NCBI GenBank assembly: GCA_038503065.1
Contig: JBCAMK010000008.1
Span: 682,001 to 746,000 of the forward strand
DNA from: Paragyromitra xinjiangensis
Lineage: Eukaryota > Ascomycota > Pezizomycetes > Pezizales > Discinaceae
DNA length: 64,000 nt
Direction of reading: 5' to 3'
The notes under the pieces are model-generated. The model saw only the letters and a program-made list of their open reading frames with translations. It searched no databases and was not told the origin of the DNA. Positions 32,859 through 42,761 of this stretch are shown in pieces. Position 1 is the stretch's first letter. Every line of letters starts with the position of its first letter. The position numbers and the translations under genes were made by a program.

Positions 32859-35800
32859 TGCAGCCACACCCAATCTCAACAGGCATAGCCATTGTGCAGC
32901 AACTGAACTGCGCCAAAGGACAGGCCTCTACTCTTTCAGTAATTCGGGACATTGATTCATCAAACAACATTCTCATCCAAATGCTACAAGAACCTTGGCT
33001 AGATCATAACGGCCTACCCCCAGCAGCAAACAACTTTGACGCATACTTTCCTTGTGTTTTTCCTAAAGTCGTTACTTATATTCGAAAGAATCTTAATATC
33101 AAAACAATCGTCACACTTAAACCCAATCCATATATAATTGCGGTCACCCTCCAAACGGCACATATCAAACTAGAAATATGCAACCTCTACCTTCAACCAC
33201 GGACCAACGATAATCACCATTTACCGATATTATCACACTCCTTTCACACCAACACCATATTAGCAGGGGACTTCAATCTACATCACCCTTGGTGGTACGG
33301 AGCAGAAGCAGAAACAGCTCATCGCTACTTTTCCAGACACATCCACCTCACTGAAACAATGACGGAATGGCTGGAAAACAACAACTTCAGACTCCTTAAT
33401 AAACCAGGAATCTTCACCCACTTTCCAAGAAACGGGAGTTCCCCCTCCATAATCGATCTCACCTTTGCAAGGGGCCTCACCGACATACAAGGACCATGGT
33501 CAGCCCCCTCCTCAGACGAACACAATTCGGATCACATCACTACGAAAACGATACTATACCTTCACCCCCCCTCCTACACACCCCGACACCTCTACTCAAA
33601 AACCAATTGGCCCAATTTTCACAAAATCATTCAGGAAGGAGCAATTCCCCTGGATTATAGAAATACACAAACAACTGAAAATACCCTCACCCACATCGAA
33701 AACCTCATCAATAGGGCCATTCAAAATACAGTCCCCCTTTCCAAACCAAAAATCGGAGCCAAAGCCTGGTGGACACCACAATTATCCACCCTCAAACATA
33801 AATTAGCTTGGCTAGAAAGACAACGACGCAAACCCAATTCCCCAACCAACATTCGACAACAGGCCAATCAATTAAGACAAACCTGGAAAGCCGAGATCAC
33901 CATAGCAAAGTGGAACCACTGGCACCGCACCCTCAAAGGCCTGAACCCAAGCGCGGCATGGAATCTATTAAACAAGTCCTCCGCTCGAAACAAATCCACA
34001 ATCCCAGCCATACAAGGCAACTCAACCAATGAAGAAATAGGCATAGCCTTCCGCCAAACCTTCTTTCCCCCTCAAAATGAACCACCTCCCTTCCCAAATA
34101 ACTTCCTACCCGACCCCCTCCTGGATACCAGCCATTCCACACACACCATCACCCCCCACGAGATAGAAAACCTACTGCAACATTCGAATATGCGCACAGC
34201 AGTAGGCGCGGATGGCTTCAACTACCTCACACTTAGAGAAGTACACAGAGCCCGTCCAGCACTCTTATCCACCCTATTCAACAATCTCCTCCAACTAGGA
34301 TACATGCCTGACAGATGGAAAATCACACATTGCGTTCCCATTCCCAAATCAAACAAAGCAGATTACTCAGACCCCAAGAGTTATCGCCCAGTCTCTCTAT
34401 TATCATGCCTGGGAAAAATACTCGAAAAAATCATAGCCAAAAGATTGGAACAATACGCCACTCTCAATGGAGCCATCCGTCCCCACCACACAGGTGCCAG
34501 AAGGGGCGTATCTGCTATAGATTCAATCCACCTGCTACTCACCCCCGCACAAAAACAACTTTTAATACCAATCACCAACAATGACCGGAAAACACAACGC
34601 TTACCTCCCCGGCCCACTCTCCTAGCCACAGATATAGATGGCGCTTTCAATTGCGTTTCTCACCCACACTTAATTCACATCCTACAACATTACCGATTTC
34701 CAAACTGGTGCATCAAATGGATGTCCAGCTTCACATCTAACCGCACCCTCGCCTTTAGAATCAACGGAAATTTAGAATCACCACTCCCGCTTAAAATAGG
34801 CCTCCCACAAGGCTCACCTTTATCATCAATAGCCTTTGTCATATACGCAGCTGCTCTTGACTCCACCTACACCTCCCCAAATGAATCCTCCACCATCTAC
34901 ATAGATGACGACACTGCCCTCCAGTTAGCAAAAACCCCACTCTTTGCCACCAAAAGATTAACGGAGAGACATGAAAAGAAGACACAGAGAGCTGCCTTCC
35001 TCAACATAACCTTCTCCGAACCCAAAACCGAGCTGCTTCACTTAATCCCCTCCAGCAGCAGCCTCACGATCAAGCAAGGCATACACCTCTTTAACAAAAC
35101 AATCGATCCATCTCCGCAAATCAAGGTACTAGGAATCATCCTGGACCAAAGATTGAACTTTCACACACACTGCCAAAAGGCAGCCTCCAGACTCCGGACG
35201 TCATTATTCCTAGTCAACAACCTCGTCAAAAGCAAGGGCCCAACACCTCACCTCCTACACCAATTAGTCCACACCATCATCCTCCCTGCAGCCCTTTTTG
35301 GCTCCGAAGTATGGTGGACCGGAACTTCAGACATCCTCCATCGCCTCACCCCCACCTATCACAAAGTTGCCCGACTCATAACTGGGCTCCCCAAATTCAC
35401 CCCCATCAACAAACTCCTACCGGAAGCGGGCTTACCCCCCCTCAACCTGCTACTAGACATGCGCACACAATCATATGCGATACGGATTCTACGTAATCCC
35501 AACAATCCTATTCACCACAGCCTACAACAACACATACGGCATAATAATAATTTCATAGGCACAGGCCTACAAAGAGTTGGCAGTGTCCTATCCAAACTCC
35601 TACGCGGCCCCCCACTCGAAGCCCTTTCACTACCCGCACACCCATTCCTTCCACAGAACAACATCCATATAATGGGCACCAAACAATCAGCAACCCTATC
35701 ACATACAGATTGGATAAACTCCCTCACTGATGCCTGGGTAGTCTATTCAGACGGTTCCAAATCTGAAAATGGCATCACCGCAGCAGGCTGGAACATCCGT

Positions 35801-36583
35801 CACATCTTCGCTGGAACCACCCTTCAGTCATACACAGGCAATTGTAACCTGGGACACCACTGCGAAAACGAAGACGCTGAGCTGCATGGAATCCAAGAAG
35901 CCATGTCATACCTCATCAAAAACTTACCCATAGACAACAACGACATCTACCTGTGCATCGATAATCAGAATGCAATTAAAGCATTAGCTGGTGGACCCAC
36001 ATCCAACAGACAGTTCCTAAATGACGCTCTTGCACACATCCAGACCCTACATAATCTCAACTGTTCAGTAACCGCTCGCTGGACCCCATCTCACATGGGC
36101 ATAGCAGGAAATGAAGCAGCGGATCGCATGGCCAAAGAAGGCCTCACCAAACATCCATGCAAACACACTTGCACAACCCTGGGCTGGCTTTGCCTACAAC
36201 CCAAATTGCAACTTTTGGCACAATGGCAACGAGAATCGCCCACAACAGTTTCCCTACATCCTCCTATAGTCATTAGATTTCTCCGACGATCTCAAGCGCG
36301 AGCCATCTCCTTACTACGCACAAATCAAACCAAAGCGGATCCAAATCCACTTACTCCTCCATCAACATGCGCATGCGGTGAAATATCATCATCATATCAC
36401 CTAGCCTTACATTGTCCATTGAACATCACATCACGTCCCCAATGGGGAAATGATTGGTACACAGCAATATTAAACAACACCAACGCGACCGACCTACTCC
36501 ACTTTATTCGAACGAATAACCTGGTTCAAATATCTTCGAACTCACATTTGGATGCAATTTCTAATTGCAATTTGCTCGATTAA
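32858..36583 (+). CDS. F1 ORF2 (1241 aa), intact endonuclease-RT-RNase H
   Basis: The endonuclease-RT that would carry out target-primed insertion. Endonuclease (residues 1-230): LNCAKGQ, LQEPWL, AGDFNLHHPWW, IIDLTFARG, SDH. RT: VGADGFN near 447, SYRPVSLLSCLGK, GLPQGSPLSS, YIDDDTAL near 681. RNase H from about 960: YSDGSKSENG, AELHGIQEA, CIDNQNA, WTPSHMGIAGNEAAD. A C-terminal CACGEISSSYH motif lies near 1170. All catalytic residues I can check are present. It starts on the TAATG overlap with ORF1, which suggests stop-restart translation. Confidence 0.9.
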   Translation: MQPHPISTGIAIVQQLNCAKGQASTLSVIRDIDSSNNILIQMLQEPWLDHNGLPPAANNFDAYFPCVFPKVVTYIRKNLNIKTIVTLKPNPYIIAVTLQTAHIKLEICNLYLQPRTNDNHHLPILSHSFHTNTILAGDFNLHHPWWYGAEAETAHRYFSRHIHLTETMTEWLENNNFRLLNKPGIFTHFPRNGSSPSIIDLTFARGLTDIQGPWSAPSSDEHNSDHITTKTILYLHPPSYTPRHLYSKTNWPNFHKIIQEGAIPLDYRNTQTTENTLTHIENLINRAIQNTVPLSKPKIGAKAWWTPQLSTLKHKLAWLERQRRKPNSPTNIRQQANQLRQTWKAEITIAKWNHWHRTLKGLNPSAAWNLLNKSSARNKSTIPAIQGNSTNEEIGIAFRQTFFPPQNEPPPFPNNFLPDPLLDTSHSTHTITPHEIENLLQHSNMRTAVGADGFNYLTLREVHRARPALLSTLFNNLLQLGYMPDRWKITHCVPIPKSNKADYSDPKSYRPVSLLSCLGKILEKIIAKRLEQYATLNGAIRPHHTGARRGVSAIDSIHLLLTPAQKQLLIPITNNDRKTQRLPPRPTLLATDIDGAFNCVSHPHLIHILQHYRFPNWCIKWMSSFTSNRTLAFRINGNLESPLPLKIGLPQGSPLSSIAFVIYAAALDSTYTSPNESSTIYIDDDTALQLAKTPLFATKRLTERHEKKTQRAAFLNITFSEPKTELLHLIPSSSSLTIKQGIHLFNKTIDPSPQIKVLGIILDQRLNFHTHCQKAASRLRTSLFLVNNLVKSKGPTPHLLHQLVHTIILPAALFGSEVWWTGTSDILHRLTPTYHKVARLITGLPKFTPINKLLPEAGLPPLNLLLDMRTQSYAIRILRNPNNPIHHSLQQHIRHNNNFIGTGLQRVGSVLSKLLRGPPLEALSLPAHPFLPQNNIHIMGTKQSATLSHTDWINSLTDAWVVYSDGSKSENGITAAGWNIRHIFAGTTLQSYTGNCNLGHHCENEDAELHGIQEAMSYLIKNLPIDNNDIYLCIDNQNAIKALAGGPTSNRQFLNDALAHIQTLHNLNCSVTARWTPSHMGIAGNEAADRMAKEGLTKHPCKHTCTTLGWLCLQPKLQLLAQWQRESPTTVSLHPPIVIRFLRRSQARAISLLRTNQTKADPNPLTPPSTCACGEISSSYHLALHCPLNITSRPQWGNDWYTAILNNTNATDLLHFIRTNNLVQISSNSHLDAISNCNLLD

Positions 36584-36856
36584 AGAATGAATATTGGTAA
36601 ACCGGGCGGGGGAAGTTTTTCCTTTGTTTCCGGTTATTGGGAATTTCATTTAATATATTTTATGTTTGTTTAGTTTGATTTTCTTTTGGTTCGAAGTGTT
36701 ATGTTGTTTTGTTATGTTTCTTATTTCTGTAAGTTTGGTTATTACGGGGAAGAGAGGTTGGCGGTGGATGAGGTCATGTATTCTTATACGCGTACCATTC
36801 GGTTAGCTAGTTAGGTTAGCGATCGTCTAAAATTAAATGAAATTGGAAATTGGAAA
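36584..36856 (+). other. F1 3' UTR with conserved end
   Basis: T-rich text, then GTTGGCGGTGGATGAGG (36757-36773), a hairpin GTAT-TCTT-ATAC, GCTAGTTAGGTTAGCGA and the AAATTGG tail. The last ~100 nt are nearly the same in all four F copies, including the ORF1-only ones. Confidence 0.75.
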
Positions 36857-37203
36857 TTGGGCCTCATCCTGCACGCGAAAAAGATCCCTGCAAAACTCCA
36901 AAAGCTACGTTGCAACGGCGTTACACACAGCAAAAAGTCTTTAACTCTTCGGCTTCATTTCTCACCACTTTACCCCGCTCTCAGTTTTCACGGTCGCAAC
37001 CCGTGGAAATCACACTGGATCCTCCACAAACACCTCCTAGACACTCAGCTTCACCCTCCCCATCACCTGTCAAGTTGGTGGACGTGCGCCTGCCACCCAT
37101 CTTCACCAAAGGGAACGGTCGCAAGAAGAAAGACCTTCCCAGGAAGCGTCAGCTTTCCAACCCTTCACCTCAACCAGCCAGAACCCCATCTCCATCAAAA
37201 GAA

Positions 37204-38523
37204 ATGGCTCTCTTTGGCTCCACTGCACTATCTGCTTTCGCAGATGATCTCGACATGGGGGAATCTTCCTCCTCTGCCCTCCCACCGCAGCAACCCAACG
37301 CCCCCCCCTCTCACCTTCCATTCTCCCCTGACCAAGACTACGCTCCCGAAGTCCCAGCAGAGGAGGAGGGCAAAGACGTCCAGCAATATATGCTCTGGAC
37401 AATTCAGAACAGCTTTGCAGCCTTAACGGAGCAAATGCAACTCAACCAGCAAGCTCTCATAAACAGGCTGGATCACCAAGCATCCGACATTCTCACCCTC
37501 ACCTCCCGCATCAATGAGCTCTCCAGAGCCAACAATGCCCTCTCCTCCCTGGTCAGAGATATCTCCACCAAACCCACCACCCCTCTCGTCCCACACCCAG
37601 CCCCGGCCCCCTCACAGGCTCCCGGCCCAAAAACCACCACATATGCGCAAGCCGCCGCTGCTCCTGCCACCACCACTACAAACAAGACCAAGAAACCCAA
37701 GGTCACCCCCCTCTACAACCCTGAGTACACAAAGATCAATCGCGAGATCATTGTGGAAACCTCAACCTCCTCCCACGAAATCACCAGTGACGCCCTCTTG
37801 AAGGCTATCAACATCACTCTCTCCCCTCGCAATTCTTCCATCCTTATGTGCACTAGAACAGAAAGATACAACTTTGTTCTCCTCACCCGACCCACAGAAT
37901 CTGGCGAACAAGTCTGCTCTCTCTATCAGAGAGAGATTGAAGAAGCCTGCAACCTCCTCCACCTACCCATCTCCGACGTGCGACCCAATTCCAGATGGTC
38001 CAAGTTCATCATCCACGGCGTTCCCACCACTACTACCATGAAAGAAGCACAGGAGGCCATCGCCACTGCTGCACCTTCCCTTACTCTCGCCCAAATCCCA
38101 CGCTGGCTCACAACTGAAGCCCAGAGAGCTGGGAAAGCAGCCTCAGCCATTGTCATCGCCCTTCCCAAAAAATACAGTATGGCAACCCTTGGGCTAACCT
38201 ACATCCCCATGTTCAATAAATCCTGCCGCGTCCAGGAATACTTTTCAATTTCTCCCACCACACAATGTCGGAAATGTCAGCAATATGGTCACCATCAGCA
38301 GACCTGCCACAATACCATCGCCTGTGCTATCTGCGCTGAGCCCCACCCAACAGCCCAACACCCATGCAGTACCAAAGGATGCCAAAAAGGAGCCAAGTGC
38401 ACCCATCCCCCCATCAGATGTGTCAACTGCAAACAGGGACACCGCGCCTTTGAGTGCTCCTCCTGCACTCACTTTGCCAAACTCACTCTGGCAAAACGCA
38501 CCCTTCATCCGGCAAACGCCTGA
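37204..38523 (+). CDS. F2 ORF1 (439 aa), intact
   Basis: It starts MALFGSTALSAFADD. A coiled coil lies at about residues 79-120 (ILTLTSRINELSRANNALSS), then a Pro/Ala linker, a middle domain (KFIIHGVP, QIPRWLTTEAQRA) and three zinc knuckles from about 354 (CRKCQQYGHHQQTC, CAICAEPH, CVNCKQGHRAFEC). It is clearly diverged from F1 ORF1, so F2 and F3 are their own sublineage. In its leader, one base is shifted relative to F3 (near 36968). Confidence 0.88.
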   Translation: MALFGSTALSAFADDLDMGESSSSALPPQQPNAPPSHLPFSPDQDYAPEVPAEEEGKDVQQYMLWTIQNSFAALTEQMQLNQQALINRLDHQASDILTLTSRINELSRANNALSSLVRDISTKPTTPLVPHPAPAPSQAPGPKTTTYAQAAAAPATTTTNKTKKPKVTPLYNPEYTKINREIIVETSTSSHEITSDALLKAINITLSPRNSSILMCTRTERYNFVLLTRPTESGEQVCSLYQREIEEACNLLHLPISDVRPNSRWSKFIIHGVPTTTTMKEAQEAIATAAPSLTLAQIPRWLTTEAQRAGKAASAIVIALPKKYSMATLGLTYIPMFNKSCRVQEYFSISPTTQCRKCQQYGHHQQTCHNTIACAICAEPHPTAQHPCSTKGCQKGAKCTHPPIRCVNCKQGHRAFECSSCTHFAKLTLAKRTLHPANA

Positions 38524-38940
38524 TCTGCCCACTTTGCCCACCCCTCTCACCAACAACAACGATTTCCTGCCTGTAAAGGATGTGCGGTTGGTAAGAGACC
38601 ATACTTACTGTTTTCTTGTTGCATTGTTTTTATATTTTTTCATTTGGCAAGTTTCGTTTACCTTGATCAAGTTTTCTTTTAGCCTACCTTTTGTCTTATT
38701 TTCTTATCCGCTAAGCTTGAATTTCCCCTCGTGGTATTCTTGTATGCTTTCTTTTGTGCTTCCTCGTGGCCTGTCCTGTAACGGAACGTGCGGTTGGTCT
38801 CGTACCATAGAGACTGTAACTTGGGAGTGTAGGGGTTGTGAGGTTGGCGGTGGATGAGGCCATGTATTCTTATACGCGTGCCATTCAGTAGCTAGTTAGG
38901 TTAGCAACTGTCTAAATAAATTGAAATTGGAAATTGGAAA
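38524..38940 (+). other. F2 3' UTR
   Basis: About 415 nt. The phrase GTGCGGTTGGT occurs twice (about 38583 and 38790), each followed by a GAGACC or TACCATAGAGAC variant. Then come GTTGGCGGTGGATGAGG (38843-38859), the hairpin and three AAATTGG units. Confidence 0.65.
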
Positions 38941-39288
38941 TTGGGCCTCATCCTGCATGCGAAAAAGATCCCTGCAAAACTCCAAAAGCTACGTTGCAAC
39001 GGCGTTACACACTGCAAAAAGTCTTTAACTCTTCGGCTTCATTTCTCACCACCTTTACCCCGCTCTCAGTTTTCACGGTCGCAACCCGTGGAAATCACAC
39101 TGGATCCTCCACAAACACCTCCTAGACCTTCAGCTTCACCCTCCCCATCACCTGTCAAGTTGGTGGACGTGCGCCTGCCACCCATCTTCACCAAAGGGAA
39201 CGGCCGCAAGAAAGGCCCCATCCCCAGGAAGCGCCAGCTCTCTGACCCCTCACCCCAACCAGCCAGAACCCCATCTCCCTCAAAAGAG

Positions 39289-40608
39289 ATGGCTCTCTTT
39301 GGCTCCACTGCATTGTCTGCCTTCGCAGAAGATCTCGACATGGGGGAATCTTCTTCCTCAGCCCTCCCACCCCAGCAAACCAGCGCCCCCCCTTCCCACC
39401 TCCCTTTCTCCCCTGAACAAGACTACGCTCCCGAAGTCCCAGCAGAAGAGGATGGCAAAGACGTCCAGCAATACATGCTCTGGACCATCCAGAACAGCTT
39501 CGCAGCCTTAACGGAGCAAATGCAACTCAACCAGCAAGCACTCATCAACAGACTGGAGCACCAGGCATCCGACATTCTCACCCTCACCTCCCGCATCAAC
39601 GAGCTCTCCAGAGCCAACAATGCCCTCTCCTCCCGGATTAGAGACACCTCTACCAAACCCAGCACCCCTCTCGTCCCACACCCAGCTCCTGTTTCCCCAC
39701 AGGCTCCTGGTCCAAAAGCCACCACATATGCGCAAGCCGCTGCTGCTCCCGCCATCACTACCACGAACAAGACCAAGAAGCCTAAGGTCACCCCCCTCTA
39801 CAACCCCGAGTACACAAAGATCAATCGCGAGATCATTGTGGAAACCTCAACCTCCTCCCACGAAATCACTAGTGATGCGCTTTTGAAGGCCATCAACATC
39901 ACTCTCTCCCCTCGCAATTCATCCATCCTTATGTGCACCAGAACAGAAAGATACAATTTTGTTCTCCTCACCCGACCCACAGAATCTGGCGAACAAGTCT
40001 GCTCTCTTTATCAGAGAGAGATTGAAGAAGCCTGCAACCTCCTCCACCTACCCATCTCCGATGTGCGACCCAACTCCAGATGGTCTAAGTTCATCATCCA
40101 CGGCGTTCCCACTACCACCACCATGAAAGAGGCACAGGAGGCCATTGCCACTGCCGCACCTTCCCTCACTCTTGCCCAAATCCCACGCTGGCTCACAACC
40201 GAAGCCCAGAGAGCTGGGAAAGCAGCCTCAGCCATTGTTATCGCCCTTCCCAAAAAATATACCATGGCAACCCTTGGATTAACTTATATCCCCATGTTCA
40301 ACAAATCCTGCCGCGTCCAGGAATACTTCTCAATTTCTCCCACCACACAATGTCGGAAATGTCAGCAATATGGTCATCACCAGCAGACTTGCCACAACAC
40401 CATTGCCTGTGCCATCTGCGCTGAGCCCCATCCAACGGCCCAACACCCATGCAGTACCAAAGGATGCCAAAAAGGAGCCAAGTGCACCCATCCCCCCATC
40501 AGATGTGTCAACTGTAAACAGGGACACCGCGCCTTTGAGCGTTCCTCCTGCACTCACTTTGCAAAACTCAATCTTGCAAAACGCACCCCTCATCCGGCAA
40601 ACGCCTGA
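39289..40608 (+). CDS. F3 ORF1 (439 aa), intact
   Basis: The same architecture and length as F2 ORF1, with only scattered substitutions: N-terminal MALFGSTALSAFAED, coiled coil, middle domain and three zinc knuckles. One knuckle position differs: F2 has RAFEC and F3 has RAFER, so the last Cys of the third knuckle is lost in F3. Confidence 0.88.
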   Translation: MALFGSTALSAFAEDLDMGESSSSALPPQQTSAPPSHLPFSPEQDYAPEVPAEEDGKDVQQYMLWTIQNSFAALTEQMQLNQQALINRLEHQASDILTLTSRINELSRANNALSSRIRDTSTKPSTPLVPHPAPVSPQAPGPKATTYAQAAAAPAITTTNKTKKPKVTPLYNPEYTKINREIIVETSTSSHEITSDALLKAINITLSPRNSSILMCTRTERYNFVLLTRPTESGEQVCSLYQREIEEACNLLHLPISDVRPNSRWSKFIIHGVPTTTTMKEAQEAIATAAPSLTLAQIPRWLTTEAQRAGKAASAIVIALPKKYTMATLGLTYIPMFNKSCRVQEYFSISPTTQCRKCQQYGHHQQTCHNTIACAICAEPHPTAQHPCSTKGCQKGAKCTHPPIRCVNCKQGHRAFERSSCTHFAKLNLAKRTPHPANA

Positions 40609-41027
40609 TCTGCTTATTTTGCCCTCCTCTCATACCAACAACAACGATTTCCTGCCTGTAAAAAGGATGTGCGGTTGGTAAGAGACCATACTTACTGATT
40701 TCTTGTTGCATTGTTTTTATATTCTCATTTGGCAAGTTTCGTTTACTTTGATTAAGTTTTCTTTTTAGCCTACCTGTTGTCTTATTTTCTTACTCGCTAA
40801 GCTTGAACTTCCCCTTGTGGTGATCTTGTACGTTTTCTTTTGTGCTTCCTAGTGGCCTGTCCTGTAACGGAACGTGCGGTTGGTCTCGTACCATAGAGAC
40901 TGTAACTTGGGAGTGTAGGGGTTGTGAGGTTGGCGGTGGATGAGGCCATGTATTTTTATACGCGTGCCATTCAGTAGCTAGTTAGGTTAGCGACTGTCTA
41001 AAATAAATTGAAATTGGAAATTGGAAA
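40609..41027 (+). other. F3 3' UTR
   Basis: Collinear with the F2 3' UTR: the paired GTGCGGTTGGT phrases, GTTGGCGGTGGATGAGG (40929-40945), the hairpin and three AAATTGG units. Confidence 0.65.
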
Positions 41028-41348
41028 TTGGGCCTCATCCTGCACGCGAAAAAGATCCCTGCAAAACTCCAAAAGCTACGTTGCAACGGCGTTACACACT
41101 GCAAAAAGTCTCTAAATCTTCGGCTTCATTTCTCACCACTTCCCCGCTCTCGCAACCTTTCATCGGGCGCATTGCCCCAACTCATCCTGGATCCGCCCCA
41201 AACTCCTCCCGGGAGATCCCGCACACCCTCCCCATCTCCTGTGAAGCTGGTGACCTTCGGCACCAACTTCAACCTCCCCATCATCGGCAAGAAGCGAAAC
41301 CTCTCCAACCCCTCACCAGCCCCTGCTCGCTCAGGATCACCAACTAAA

Positions 41349-42761
41349 ATGGCGACCCCTGGACCCTCCACCGGACAATCTCTTTTCGCTTCAGCAATTC
41401 ATGCTGGGCCCTCCACCGACTCCCAATACATTGACGAAGCCCTCATGCAAGAGCTCCCGGATGACTCCACTCCCAACTGGCTCAGAGACTTCAACAAGCA
41501 CGAGGACTACATGCCTGACGTCGACACGGAAGACTCTACCGAACAATACCTTGCCTGGCTCTCCAAATCCAGCTTCGCCCGACTTCACTCCCAAGTGGAG
41601 GAAAACAACACCCACCTCCTCGCCAAAGTAGCCATGCAGGAGAATGACATCCTCAGGCTCACGGATCAAACCAAGATCCTTCAAGAAATGGTTGGAAAAC
41701 TTTCCACCACCCTCAACAACATGGCCAGGTCCCTTCAAACCATCGACAAAAACACCAGCCAACCCACTCGCACCCCAGCGCCAGCCAGCAACCAGCAACA
41801 AAAACCACCTGCACAAAAACCCCAAGTCCCCCTCCTCAATGACGGAAAACCCATGACATATGCACAAGCTGCAAATGCACCCGCAGCGCCGTTCACTAAA
41901 GTCAACAAGGGCAAGAAGAAGAAGGCCCTTCCTCCCAAGCTCTTTCAACCCCAATTCACTACCATCAATCGCCAAATCATCTTGGAAACCTCTGCCGACA
42001 TCCCATCATTAGTAGAAACCTCCTCCCTCCTAACCGCAATAAACAAGGAGCTCGCCCCACGCAACACCTCTATCCTCATGTGCACCAAAACTGCCAGGCA
42101 CAACTTCGTCCTAACCACTCGCCCTGATGAGTCTGCCGAACAAATTTGCCAAGCTTATCAAAAGGAAATCGAAACGGCATGTACCTTGCTCAAGGTCCCC
42201 CTCGGCGAAGCCAGACCAAATTCTAAGTGGTCTAAATTTATCATACATGGCATTCCCACCAAAGCAACAATGGCAGAAGTCACAGAACAAATGGCCATTT
42301 CCGTACCAACCTTCACCCTCGCCCAAACCCCCCGTTGGCTCACAACTCCAGAAGCAAGAGCCAACAAATCCCATTCAGCAATCGTCATCGCTTTGCCACA
42401 GAAATTCACCATGGAAACTCTCGGCCTTTCACAAATTCCCCTCTTCAACTCCTTCTGTCGAGTACAGGAATACATTGCCGTTTCCCCCACCACACAATGC
42501 AGAAGATGCCAAGAATATGGTCATCATCAACAAACATGCAAGAAGGACTTCAAATGCGCAGTATGCGCGGAAGCTCATGAAACATTCAAGCACCCCTGCA
42601 CCACTTCTGGTTGCCCAGCAGGCACCAAATGTACACACCCTCCAATCCGCTGCGCCAACTGCAATCAAGGACACAAAGCCTATGAACGCAAAGTTTGCAT
42701 TGCCTATACTAAGCTCACCGAGAGCCTTAAATCCTCCCGAATTAACACCAACACTGCTTAA
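41349..42761 (+). CDS. F4 ORF1 (470 aa), intact
   Basis: Starts MATPGPSTGQSLFAS. Domains as in F1 ORF1, with about 90 percent or more visible identity: coiled coil, KKKK patch, KFIIHGIP middle domain and three zinc knuckles. It ends in TAATG with ORF2. Confidence 0.88.
   Translation: MATPGPSTGQSLFASAIHAGPSTDSQYIDEALMQELPDDSTPNWLRDFNKHEDYMPDVDTEDSTEQYLAWLSKSSFARLHSQVEENNTHLLAKVAMQENDILRLTDQTKILQEMVGKLSTTLNNMARSLQTIDKNTSQPTRTPAPASNQQQKPPAQKPQVPLLNDGKPMTYAQAANAPAAPFTKVNKGKKKKALPPKLFQPQFTTINRQIILETSADIPSLVETSSLLTAINKELAPRNTSILMCTKTARHNFVLTTRPDESAEQICQAYQKEIETACTLLKVPLGEARPNSKWSKFIIHGIPTKATMAEVTEQMAISVPTFTLAQTPRWLTTPEARANKSHSAIVIALPQKFTMETLGLSQIPLFNSFCRVQEYIAVSPTTQCRRCQEYGHHQQTCKKDFKCAVCAEAHETFKHPCTTSGCPAGTKCTHPPIRCANCNQGHKAYERKVCIAYTKLTESLKSSRINTNTA

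Larger units (their letters stand above)
31128..36856 (+). mobile_element. LINE F1 (family F), array copy 1
   Basis: Full length, 5729 bp, starting ATCCTGCACGCGAAAAAG just after TTGGGCCTC (31119-31127). It ends in three AAATTGG units that run into the next TTGGGCCTC (36857-36865). Both ORFs are open. Confidence 0.92.
36866..38940 (+). mobile_element. Element F2, ORF1-only, array copy 2
   Basis: 2075 bp between two TTGGGCCTC copies (36857-36865 and 38941-38949). The first ~90 nt match the F1 start and the last ~100 nt match the F1 end. Only ORF1 lies between. There is no ORF2 remnant, so this is a structured short element, not a random deletion. Confidence 0.9.
38950..41027 (+). mobile_element. 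Element F3, ORF1-only, array copy 3
   Basis: 2078 bp, bounded by TTGGGCCTC at 38941-38949 and 41028-41036. It is highly similar to F2 over its whole length, including the 3' UTR. Confidence 0.9.
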
